In this document: positions 53,396-61,099 of the stretch, piece after piece
Numbering within the stretch: position 1 is the first letter of the stretch
Layout of the letters: the number at the start of each line of letters is the position of its first letter
Source: an uncultured Opitutales bacterium
Lineage (GTDB): Bacteria > Verrucomicrobiota > Verrucomicrobiia > Opitutales > Seribacteraceae
Assembly: GCA_943787575.1 (NCBI GenBank)
Contig: CALSMY010000004.1
Location: 43,991-107,990 of the forward strand
Length of the DNA stretch: 64,000 bases
Reading direction: 5' to 3'
Made by a program: the position numbers and the translations under genes
Notes under the pieces: generated by a model
The model's input: the letters and a program-made list of their open reading frames with translations, nothing else
The model's database searches: none
Told to the model about the DNA's origin: nothing

Positions 53396-54514
53396 TCAAG
53401 CAGTCGAATGATAAAGACGATTGGCTACTTTTTCCCAATCGTGCTGGCTTGCCCATTCGAGCCCATTTTTGCCCAAAGTTTCCCTTAAACCTGGCTCGCC
53501 GAGCAATTGGTCAAGTTTCTCAACCAAGTCGCCAGTAATTTTTGGGTTGGCGAGTAACCCAGTTTTCCCGTCCAGCACCGCATCTTCCACGCCGCCTGTT
53601 TGATTAGCTAATATGGGAAGACCATGAGCAGATGCTTCCAAATAGACAAAGCCAAACCCTTCCACACTGTTGGGCTTAGGTACTGAGGAAAGAGCAAAGA
53701 TATCTGCTTGTTGGTATGTTTCCCTGAGCTCTTCATCGGATAGATCACCTAGGAATTTAACCTTGGGACCCACCGAGCAACTCATTTCCTTTAGTTTTTT
53801 TGCATATTTTTTATGGGTGGATGGACCGGCAAACCAGCAAGTCAAATTAGCCTTTTTTTCATCCGATAATGCTTTTACTGCTTGGAGAAGTTCCAACTGT
53901 CCTTTTCTTGGATGTATTCTGCCGACGCATAATAAGATTAATTTCTTTTTGGAATAATTTCTCTTATCTTGAGAACCCGAAGAGGGAAGAATATTACGGG
54001 CAGGTGCTCCTGGAGCCAAAATGATTGCGGGTTTGGTTTTCGGGCAGAATCGAACCAGTCTTTCTTCGTTGTGTTTGGAAAGTACATGGATTTTATGTGC
54101 TCTTCTTAATAATTTTCGAAAAAAGATCGCTTCTATCGGGTTGCATGAAAACCTGGGAATTTCCGAACCATGGAGTGTGATAAGGAGGGTTTTGGGCATG
54201 GGTAATAGCCAGCCAAAACGAATCATCGCTCGTAAAGCTCCAGGTTCCGCAATGTGCATGTAGTCATCCTCTAAAGTTTGCTTCTTTAAAAATTTCCATA
54301 TTCCCCAGGAACAAGTCCAATCCTGTGAGCCCTTGATTGGAATTTTTATAATCTTTGTATTCTCAGCACCCGTTATTCTTGTTGGCCCAAGTACTCGAAC
54401 CAAATGCCCGGCCTTCTCGGCTGCATGTACAAGTTCTTCACAATATACACCCGCACCTCCGCGCATCGGCGGATACTCCATAGTTAACAAATTGATCGGT
54501 CGACCAGTGGTCAT
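53396..54514 (-). CDS. glycosyltransferase family 4
   Basis: 372 residues in the GT-B fold. The start MTTGRPINLLTMEYPPMRGGAGVYCEEL at 54514 is the family's N-terminal strand and GGAGxY loop; the frame runs 83 codons further upstream without similarity. The C-terminal half shows LCVGRIHPRKGQLELLQAV, then the EX7E motif in SVEGFGFVYLEASAHGLPI and GGVEDAVLDGKTGLL. The sugar and acceptor are unknown, but the neighbouring Wzm-like permease suggests surface polysaccharide synthesis. It converges on that permease and is divergent from the SDR. Confidence 0.88.
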   Translation of the reverse strand: MTTGRPINLLTMEYPPMRGGAGVYCEELVHAAEKAGHLVRVLGPTRITGAENTKIIKIPIKGSQDWTCSWGIWKFLKKQTLEDDYMHIAEPGALRAMIRFGWLLPMPKTLLITLHGSEIPRFSCNPIEAIFFRKLLRRAHKIHVLSKHNEERLVRFCPKTKPAIILAPGAPARNILPSSGSQDKRNYSKKKLILLCVGRIHPRKGQLELLQAVKALSDEKKANLTCWFAGPSTHKKYAKKLKEMSCSVGPKVKFLGDLSDEELRETYQQADIFALSSVPKPNSVEGFGFVYLEASAHGLPILANQTGGVEDAVLDGKTGLLANPKITGDLVEKLDQLLGEPGLRETLGKNGLEWASQHDWEKVANRLYHSTA

Positions 54515-54578
54515 AAAAACATCTTTTCCAAAGTTTTGCTTCTCGGCAAAGATCAATTTACGTAATTTTATGCAAAGT

Positions 54579-55304
54579 ATGAAAAAAGGCATAGCATTAG
54601 TGACTGGTGGTTCCAAAGGAATTGGTCGGGCCTTATGCGTTCGACTTGCCCAAACTGGATACCAAGTCTTTTCTGCTTCCCGGAGTTCTAAGCTGGACTC
54701 CGAGATCGAATGGCATAACTCAATTATCCGTAGACCTGAGCGATGGGACTGCGACTCAATCATTTGCCAGAGAATTTATCGAGCAATACGGAATTCCCGA
54801 TATTTTGGTCAATAATGCAGGGTATGGAGCTTTTTTCGAGTGGGGAGAATTTCCAGAGCAAGAAATAAATCGTCAAATACAGGTGCTTTTTTCCTCACCG
54901 ATTCAACTTTGCCGGGTATTTGCCCCTGCCATGTCCAAGAAGGGCAGGGGATTGATTCTTAATCTTTCTTCACTCGCAACTCTTTATCCATTGCCTTACA
55001 TGCCCCTTTATAATGCGGGAAAATCGGCTCTTTCCTCATTTACTGAAAGTATGCTCTTAGAATACCCCAATTACCCCAAGTTTATAGATTTTCGGATGGG
55101 AGATGTCCGAACTGATTTTAATCTTTAAGCAAGCAGATCAATTTAAATGAAAATTTGAACGCTTGGAAACAAATTGATAAACAATTAAAGAACTCGATTT
55201 GTTCAGAAGAGGGTGCAGCTCAGATACATCAATGTATTCAGAAAATGCGGAGCGGGACTTTTTATGGTGGTGGTTTTTTCATCGGGTCGTGTTACCCAAA
55301 ATAA
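54579..55304 (+). CDS. short-chain dehydrogenase, interrupted by frameshifts
   Basis: The ATG at 54579 begins MKKGIALVTGGSKGIGRALCVRL (Rossmann TGxxxGIG). One extra base near 54715 moves the frame to LSVDLSDGTATQSFA, then DILVNNAGYGAFFEWGEF, LNLSSLATLYPLPYMP and LYNAGKSALSS with the catalytic YxxxK. A second break near 55125 hides the C-terminus, which can be read to a TAA at 55302-55304 (NAWKQIDKQLKNSICSEEG and MRSGTFYGGGFFIG). Corrected length about 240 residues, normal for SDRs. The single longest open piece is 54607-55128. Confidence 0.78.
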
Positions 55305-55425
55305 ATTTTATATTATCAAACTCAATCAAGTCACATTTAATTAAAAAATGGTATAATCTATTATAAATTTAGTTTTCTTACATACCTTGTCTTAAAGAGT
55401 TACCTCTTAAAGTGTTGACTTTAAA
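55305..55425. other. AT-rich gap before the giant gene
   Basis: 121 bases without a coding frame, very AT-rich. TTGACT lies only eight bases before the giant gene's ATG, too close to be its own -35 box for a start upstream. No clear promoter or terminator is visible. Confidence 0.4.
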
Positions 55426-55677
55426 ATGAAAAAAAAAAAGTATATGTGTCCCTTTTCTAACCTTCACATTTTATGTTATGAGAATGCGCTTTTTTTATCA
55501 TTTATTTATATACTTTCAACCTTAGGGTACAAATCCTTTGCACAGGATTACGAAGACCCAATCAATGGACAGTATGATCAAGTAATCTACGTGTCAGATG
55601 GTCGTTTTGAGTATCCCTATTTTACTTTCTCTGATCAGTGGGGGGAATATTCTAACTCTAGATTATTTGGACAGTGA
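55426..55677 (+). CDS. giant secreted protein, piece 1: signal peptide and start of cupredoxin domain
   Basis: The start of a gene that runs out of the window and would encode at least about 2,850 residues after frame correction. A Lys-rich N-terminus precedes a hydrophobic core (NALFLSFIYILSTLGYKSFAQ) and probable cleavage after FAQ. The mature part DYEDPINGQYDQVIYVSDG opens the cupredoxin domain. An extra G in the run 55640-55645 breaks the frame; removing it gives QWGNILTLDYLDSDVPYRF. Confidence 0.7.
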   Translation: MKKKKYMCPFSNLHILCYENALFLSFIYILSTLGYKSFAQDYEDPINGQYDQVIYVSDGRFEYPYFTFSDQWGEYSNSRLFGQ

Positions 55678-55890
55678 TGTGCCATACAGGTTTGTTGCTG
55701 AGGCAGGTTTGTCTAACCATCCTTTTTCACATCAGAACTTTAAACGGAGAATCTTCATCTCATGTTACTGGTGACCCAATCTCTCAAATTGGTGAAGAAT
55801 TCACGGTTTACTTTCCTAATGATGGTACAATCAGCGAAATTGAGTATTACTGCATAAATCATGCATCCATGGTTAATATAGTTAGTATCA
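55530..55890 (+). other. cupredoxin-like domain of the giant protein (frame-corrected)
   Basis: After removing one G (55640-55645) and one T (55723-55727), the reading is YRFVAEAGLSNHPFHIRTLN, then EEFTVYFPNDGTISEIEYY and CINHASMVNIV. HPFHI supplies the first Cu-binding His, and CINHASM the Cys, second His and axial Met, in the order of type 1 copper proteins. The correction of both frames to consensus motifs is strong evidence that the indels are errors. A copper role in a giant adhesin-like protein is unusual. Confidence 0.7.
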
Positions 55891-56498
55891 TAACACAGAT
55901 TAATGTAGGGCCGGATGGTGAACCATTTACTGAGTATGGCCCTGATGGTATACCGGGTACTGAGGATGATTATTATGGCGAACCAACGACACCTCCTGGA
56001 GATGATCATTGGGACGATGATGAAGGCGAAGGTTGGGACGACAATGGAACATGGGAAGAAGATGAGCATGATTCGCACGAAATCCCTGTATTCTATTTAA
56101 TGAGCTCACACCTAGCAGATTTAACTGGTGATGCAAACAGTGTTGCAGAGGGATACTACGCGGTTGATGAAGGTTACGAGTATGATGAGTTAATCGGGAA
56201 TGAAGTGTTTGGTTGGTGGTTAGAACCAGTTGTTCAGGGGGCAGATGGTGAATTTCTTATGTCCGATGATGAAGATATTGATGGCTTACAGATCGTTAAC
56301 CACATCGCTACAGAAGAAGACTTGAAGGTTATTTTGATCAAAGCCTTGGAGAACCTGTCGGGTACATCTATTATGGTGAACCAACGACACCTCCTGGAGA
56401 TGATCATTGGGACGATGATGAAGGCGAAGGTTGGGACGACAATGGAACATGGGAAGAAGATGAGCATGATTCGCACGAAATCCCTGTATTCTATTTAA
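55674..56498 (+). CDS. giant secreted protein, piece 2: end of cupredoxin domain and first acidic repeat
   Basis: Read meaningfully from about 55728. It completes the cupredoxin (CINHASMVNIV), then passes through a Gly/Pro/Asp linker (NVGPDGEPFTEYGPDGIPGTEDD) into the first 133-residue repeat: PPGDDHWDDDEGEGWDDNG, PVFYLMSSHLADLTGDANS, VAEGYYAVDEGYEYDELIG and EPVVQGADGEFLMSDDED. A lost G at 56327-56328 ends the true frame; what follows in this frame is noise. The unit is strongly acidic (Asp and Glu) and aromatic, which would fit calcium binding. Confidence 0.65.
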   Translation: MMCHTGLLLRQVCLTILFHIRTLNGESSSHVTGDPISQIGEEFTVYFPNDGTISEIEYYCINHASMVNIVSIITQINVGPDGEPFTEYGPDGIPGTEDDYYGEPTTPPGDDHWDDDEGEGWDDNGTWEEDEHDSHEIPVFYLMSSHLADLTGDANSVAEGYYAVDEGYEYDELIGNEVFGWWLEPVVQGADGEFLMSDDEDIDGLQIVNHIATEEDLKVILIKALENLSGTSIMVNQRHLLEMIIGTMMKAKVGTTMEHGKKMSMIRTKSLYSI

Positions 56499-57235
56499 TG
56501 AGCTCACACCTAGCAGATTTAACTGGTGATGCAAACAGTGTTGCAGAGGGATACTACGCGGTTGATGAAGGTTACGAGTATGATGAGTTAATCGGGAATG
56601 AAGTGTTTGGTTGGGGTTAGAACCAGTTGTTCAGGGGGCAGATGGTGAATTTCTTATGTCCGATGATGAAGATATTGATGGCTTACAGATCGTTAACCAC
56701 ATCGCTACAGAAGAAGACTTGAAGGGTTATTTTGATCAAGCCTTGGAGAACCTGTCGGGTACATCTATTATGGTGAACCAACGACACCTCCTGGAGATGA
56801 TCATTGGGACGATGATGAAGGCGAAGGTTGGGACGACAATGGAACATGGGAAGAAGATGAGCATGATTCGCACGAAATCCCTGTATTCTATTTAATGAGC
56901 TCACACCTAGCAGATTTAACTGGTGATGCAAACAGTGTTGCAGAGGGATACTACGCGGTTGATGAAGGTTACGAGTATGATGAGTTAATCGGGAATGAAG
57001 TGTTTGGTTGGTGGTTAGAACCAGTTATTCAGGGGGCAGATGGTGAATTTCTTATGTCCGATGATGAAGATATTGATGGCTTACAGATCGTTAACCACAT
57101 CGCTACAGAAGAAGACTTGAAGGGTTATTTTGATCAAAGCCTTGGAGAACCTGTCGGGTACATCTATTATGGTGAACCAACGACACCTCCTGGAGATGAT
57201 CATTGGGGAGATGATGAAGGCGAAGGCTGGGATGA
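55971..57235 (+). repeat. 399-bp tandem repeat, three full copies and a diverged partial fourth
   Basis: Copies start at 55971, 56369, 56766 and 57165, so the unit lengths are 398, 397 and 399 bases. The 399-base copy encodes 133 residues in frame. Copy 1 lacks one G (GG for GGG at 56327). Copy 2 lacks a T at about 56613-56616 and an A at about 56738. Otherwise I see only one substitution in the three copies (GTT to ATT, Val to Ile, in copy 3). The fourth unit matches for about 65 bases and then diverges. The near identity indicates recent duplication or gene conversion. Confidence 0.85.
56611..56895 (+). CDS. giant secreted protein, piece 3: part of acidic repeat 2
   Basis: Part of the second 133-residue repeat in a different frame, from GLEPVVQGADGEFLMSDDEDIDG to EEDLKGYFDQ. 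It is bounded by the copy-2 indels at 56613 and 56738, after which the frame is noise. It has no start codon of its own that makes sense. It exists as a separate reading piece only because of the frame breaks. Confidence 0.5.
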   Translation: MGLEPVVQGADGEFLMSDDEDIDGLQIVNHIATEEDLKGYFDQALENLSGTSIMVNQRHLLEMIIGTMMKAKVGTTMEHGKKMSMIRTKSLYSI

Positions 57236-57740
57236 TAATGGAACTTTTGATGAAGAAGAAGAGTGGGATAGTGGGGATCCTGTTTTTTACTTATCCTCAG
57301 AAAACCTCCAAGAACTCACGGATATATCGGATTTAGAAGCAGGTAATTACGCAGTTTCTGTGGAAGAATATTTCGATTATGCCACCTATTACACTTTTAT
57401 AGATTTTAAGCTCGCGGGTGCAGAGGAAGTCGATGAAAACTGGCAATACTCATATAGTGCGACTCACAGTGTAAATTATACTTATAATAACGATTATGCT
57501 ATAGAGTCATACTTTGAATCAAATGGTCTTGAACCCGTTGGTTTCATTGTTAATCAACATTACCATCCTCATGATCCAAGTACGGATAATCAGGATGATT
57601 ATTACCCTGATTATCCTTATGAAGATGAGACATTTTCGGCTCCTGTTTCGATTGAAGGTATCAAAGTGAAACTTTTTATAACCCAATCTTTTGACTTTCA
57701 ACCCCATGAAAGTGAAGGATTTGAAGATGGTCTACATTAA
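56895..57740 (+). CDS. giant secreted protein, piece 4: acidic repeat 3 and first divergent module
   Basis: Carries the only undamaged copy of the 133-residue repeat (SSHLADLTGDANSVAEGYY to GEPVGYIYYGEPTTPPGDD). It then leads into a related but diverged module with PVFYLSSENLQELTDISDLEAG and EEVDENWQYSYSATHSVNY, ending at EPVGFIVNQHYHPHDP. The sequence is rich in Asp, Glu and Tyr. It ends at a frame break near 57720. Confidence 0.6.
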   Translation: MSSHLADLTGDANSVAEGYYAVDEGYEYDELIGNEVFGWWLEPVIQGADGEFLMSDDEDIDGLQIVNHIATEEDLKGYFDQSLGEPVGYIYYGEPTTPPGDDHWGDDEGEGWDDNGTFDEEEEWDSGDPVFYLSSENLQELTDISDLEAGNYAVSVEEYFDYATYYTFIDFKLAGAEEVDENWQYSYSATHSVNYTYNNDYAIESYFESNGLEPVGFIVNQHYHPHDPSTDNQDDYYPDYPYEDETFSAPVSIEGIKVKLFITQSFDFQPHESEGFEDGLH

Positions 57741-58257
57741 TGATCCGCTTGCTGGATATTCACAACCGTATTTCGAGGTCGTTGAAAGAATCCTCAAAAT
57801 TGGTAAATCTCACATCGTATCAAGAGAAGGCAACAATGACTGGATAGATTCTTATTCTTACCATGTGGACGAAAATACTGGTGAAGGCATCCTCAAATTA
57901 AGCCCTGCTTGGTACAATTCGATGGGCGATCCAGATTGGAATGCGGAGGATTTGCCCGCAGATATGCCTCCCTTGAATGATTTACATGTTTTATTAAGGT
58001 TAAAATTCCAAAATTACGACTATGGAACCGGCGAAGTAATCAAGCCTAAATTACTAATTGATGATTCACTCAATCCTTCTAGTCTGTCTTTTTACTTTGA
58101 AGTTGTTGAATATGGCTGGCCAATCCATGCCTTTGATCAGTCTTCTTTAACTGAATTAACAGGAGAAGAAGATGCTGAACCTGGTAATTATATTCTAATG
58201 TGGGCGGGATCACCTGATGGAGGTGTCGAGGGGATACCTAGAGCCTGTATTTTTTAA
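57691..58257 (+). CDS. giant secreted protein, piece 5
   Basis: Meaningful from about 57725 (VYINDPLAGYSQPYFEVVERILKIG). No family is recognised. It contains a repeat of the SSLTELTGEEDAEPGNYILMW type, which echoes the SSHLADLTGDANSVAEGYY of the acidic repeats, so the whole stretch seems to be a set of diverged copies of one module. The frame breaks near 58230. Confidence 0.5.
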   Translation: MTFNPMKVKDLKMVYINDPLAGYSQPYFEVVERILKIGKSHIVSREGNNDWIDSYSYHVDENTGEGILKLSPAWYNSMGDPDWNAEDLPADMPPLNDLHVLLRLKFQNYDYGTGEVIKPKLLIDDSLNPSSLSFYFEVVEYGWPIHAFDQSSLTELTGEEDAEPGNYILMWAGSPDGGVEGIPRACIF

Positions 58258-58770
58258 TCCAGTTGATGAAAGGGGATTTCCATATGGTCAATATGAGATG
58301 ACTTCTGAGCCAGAAGACTGGATTACTGTAGATACATCAAAATACCCTCAGTATGAACCAGAAGAATTTATCAAAGATTTTGAGGTCATGAGTTATTGGT
58401 TTGAGAGGGATTGAATGGGATACTTCCACAAAAAGCGGCCGATTACCTAGAGGAAAACTATCGCTGGGACTGGGGTGAGTCTATTGGCTATTATTATGAA
58501 TTTATAGAAAGCTACGATGAAGCCAGTGATTCATGGCTTGTGAATCAAATTTCAGTAAGTCTCGATGATGGAACATATGTTTATTTCGACCTAGAAGGTA
58601 ACTTCATTGAGGATTTTAGACCTTGGGAACCAGGTGCAACTGAGTTTTCTCTCGAATTCAATCCACTTGGATCCTCATGGGGAGAGGGTGGGACATTCAC
58701 TTTCGAAGGTCAAACAGATGGATCTTCGCCTGCCTTCATCGATATTCGTGAGGGTCTCTTCATCTCCTGA
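58217..58770 (+). CDS. giant secreted protein, pieces 6-7
   Basis: Two short frames joined by a break near 58405: RGYLEPVFFNPVDERGFPYGQYE to VMSYWFERD, then LPQKAADYLEENYRWDWGESIGYY to GTFTFEGQTDGSSPAFIDIREG. Acidic and aromatic composition continues. The part around YVYFDLEGNFIEDF looks like beta strands. No known domain is recognised. Treat this as continuation of the giant gene. Confidence 0.45.
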
Positions 58771-59266
58771 CTCTGCAATTTTTAGGGTATCCCTTGTTAA
58801 TACATTGCCAGAAAATATTTCTGGTGAGGAGCCTAGCTTAGAAGAACTCGACCTTTCTGCTACTGATATTCCTGTTGGAACCGAGGTTAACCTTACCTTC
58901 AATTATGATCCCTATGAACCAAATTTACTTTATGCCGGCGGCGCTGAGGTTACCGGTTACAAATTACGCAGAGGTGATTGGGATAATCCAAATGCATCCT
59001 TTACAATTACTGCAGAAACGATTGCACCTGTACCATCAGTAAGTAATCCTGAGGGGTCTATTGGTTCTACATTATCTTTCCTTGTTGAGCTTGGAAATGA
59101 ATACAAATATTATGGTGGAGCAATTTTCCAGTCTAATGTCGTCGGACTCGATATTGGAACTGCTCAATTGTCTGATCCTTGGTCTAGTACATACAACTTT
59201 AGTTTAAATGGCCTTGCCGGAACAGAATGCTCATGTTCGGGCAATTTTACCCAAGTGGGGGCATAA
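58607..59266 (+). CDS. giant secreted protein, piece 8
   Basis: Meaningful from about 58755 (SSPDSAIFRVSLVNTLPENIS). It contains beta-sandwich-like sequence, TEVNLTFNYDPYEPNLLYAGG, VTGYKLRRGDWDNPNASFTI and ELGNEYKYYGGAIFQSN. The overall pattern resembles extracellular Ig-like or lectin-like folds, but no family is certain. It ends at a frame break around 59240-59270. Confidence 0.45.
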   Translation: MRILDLGNQVQLSFLSNSIHLDPHGERVGHSLSKVKQMDLRLPSSIFVRVSSSPDSAIFRVSLVNTLPENISGEEPSLEELDLSATDIPVGTEVNLTFNYDPYEPNLLYAGGAEVTGYKLRRGDWDNPNASFTITAETIAPVPSVSNPEGSIGSTLSFLVELGNEYKYYGGAIFQSNVVGLDIGTAQLSDPWSSTYNFSLNGLAGTECSCSGNFTQVGA

Positions 59267-61068
59267 ATGATCATCTGTATATTTGGGAATATTTCAGGGT
59301 ACAAGCTGCTGTCCTTAGCGAGAGTGGAATGAATTTTATCCAAGGCAGTCGTGACTTTGAGGATGGTACGCAAGTGGGCAGCGATTTTGCTCGTACTCAT
59401 TTACAGGGATATGAAGAACCCTACTACGATCTGGACCTTGATACAATGGGAGGTCTTTATGAATACGCTAGCGAGTATGACCCCTACCATTACGAACAGT
59501 CATATGCCTTAGATGATACTCTTTTCGGTATAGATTATGTTTTCGATGATTACCAAAGTGGTTACGACTTAAATAGTGACTATTATGTTGGGTCCGTAGT
59601 CTATTACGATGGCACAGCCTACACTGCCAATGATTATGTTCCTTATGGAACCGAAATTTCAGATTCTGAATACTGGGTTCCTGTTGAAGAGCAGGATCTC
59701 TATATTCCTCTTCCTGTTGTAGATGATTACTACTATGAGCATGAAAACTTTGAGGATGAAAATCAATTGAGGGCAAGAAGGGATCATGATATTGATATAG
59801 ATCCTTTAGATCCTGTACTTACCGGTCCAATCCCCTTTGAAGAAACTGCCTCGAAATTTGACTTCGATGCGGATGGCTTGGCAGATGCCTCTTTGGAAAT
59901 TTCATTCAACACCAATGCATTTGGAGATATTCAGTTAGGTGAGCCTTTCTACATCCCGCCACCACCAAGTCCAGATGAACTTGTTATTGTAAAAGGCCGG
60001 GTAACTGACGAAGCTGGCAATCCAATTCGTGAATTTGGAGTAGATGCATTTAAAGAAAATAATCCTAACGGTCCTGTTTGGGAAATGGGTTATGGGCGTG
60101 AATGGCATGATATATGGGAAGCGAATTTCTCAGAAGATGGTGATTTCTCCCTAACCCTCTCCCCAGGTCAGTTTAAACTTGAAGCATGGGGGTGGGACTC
60201 GGAAACAGGCCAAGGCTATAAACCATCAATTTACAAAACTACTAATCTAGATGATAGGCTTTTCGACTTAGCTGCAGGTGACATTTTAGAGGATATCAAC
60301 TTTACCCTTGGGGCGGAATGGCAATGGCCTTCTGCAGAAGGTAACATTACCTCAAGTTTAAATCTTCCTAATGGGGTTGATTTCCCAGGTGGGTATATAG
60401 AACTATGGCCAATAGATGAGTCTGGTAATGATCTCACTGATTATAATGTGTTTACTGTAGATATTGAACATAATGGATCGATAAGTTTGAAATCTGGTAT
60501 TGACCCTCTCTATTTGTATCACCGATCCGGTGCTCCGGTTGGCCTTTATCGTCTGGTTCTTAATACCTGGGGTTTACCGATGAAACTTTCTGGTGAACCG
60601 AGATGGGATATTGTTGAGGGTGAGAATACATTTTTACCTTTGGAAGTAGAAACTCAAGAGACTTACTTGGTAAGGGGATCAACTAAAGATGAAAGCGGTA
60701 ATCCTGCCTGGGGGGATATTGTGTTTGTTGATCCTGAGGATGAATCGATTGTCACCTGGCCTCAATGGTACGACCCTTACATGAATCTACCACCAGATGT
60801 GATGGTGGAGTCTGTTGAAGACCCAGACCCCGGTGCCTTTGCGTTTATAGTTCCTGAAGGAAATTACAAAATTAGGGCAGAGAATTGGTCTGGTATTTAT
60901 GAGCCTACTTATTATGGGGGAGATACTTTTGACAGTGCAACTGTGGTAACGATTGACCAAAATATTAGTGATATCAATATTGTCTTCTCTGCATCTGATT
61001 ATGTAGCGACCATCAATTTGACAGTCCTTGACGAAAATAATAATTCTGTAGAGGGAGCATGGTTTTGA
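59227..61068 (+). CDS. giant secreted protein, piece 9: acidic region and first Cna-B-like modules
   Basis: The longest clean frame of the gene, 613 residues. The first part is Asp/Tyr-rich (SEYDPYHYEQSYALDDTLFG, DLNSDYYVGSVVYYDGTAYT) and ends with DFDADGLADASLEI, a Ca-loop-like stretch. The second part has beta-sandwich modules of the Cna-B/carboxypeptidase-regulatory type: VKGRVTDEAGNPIREFGVDAF, then VRGSTKDESGNPAWGDIVF and ATINLTVLDENNNSVEGAW. The module pattern shows that the acidic and Cna-B regions belong to one protein. An extra T in 61063-61066 breaks the frame. Confidence 0.65.
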   Translation: MLMFGQFYPSGGINDHLYIWEYFRVQAAVLSESGMNFIQGSRDFEDGTQVGSDFARTHLQGYEEPYYDLDLDTMGGLYEYASEYDPYHYEQSYALDDTLFGIDYVFDDYQSGYDLNSDYYVGSVVYYDGTAYTANDYVPYGTEISDSEYWVPVEEQDLYIPLPVVDDYYYEHENFEDENQLRARRDHDIDIDPLDPVLTGPIPFEETASKFDFDADGLADASLEISFNTNAFGDIQLGEPFYIPPPPSPDELVIVKGRVTDEAGNPIREFGVDAFKENNPNGPVWEMGYGREWHDIWEANFSEDGDFSLTLSPGQFKLEAWGWDSETGQGYKPSIYKTTNLDDRLFDLAAGDILEDINFTLGAEWQWPSAEGNITSSLNLPNGVDFPGGYIELWPIDESGNDLTDYNVFTVDIEHNGSISLKSGIDPLYLYHRSGAPVGLYRLVLNTWGLPMKLSGEPRWDIVEGENTFLPLEVETQETYLVRGSTKDESGNPAWGDIVFVDPEDESIVTWPQWYDPYMNLPPDVMVESVEDPDPGAFAFIVPEGNYKIRAENWSGIYEPTYYGGDTFDSATVVTIDQNISDINIVFSASDYVATINLTVLDENNNSVEGAWF

Positions 61069-61099
61069 TTTCTTCGACGCTTACGATGAATGGGGCTTT

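Noticed and set aside
54515..54763. 83-residue N-terminal extension of the GT4 enzyme
   Set aside because: It overlaps the SDR coding region on the other strand and lacks similarity; MTTGRPINLL at 54514 is a better start.
55971..57235. CRISPR array
   Set aside because: The repeats are about 399 bases, contiguous, and encode one protein segment; there are no short direct repeats with spacers.
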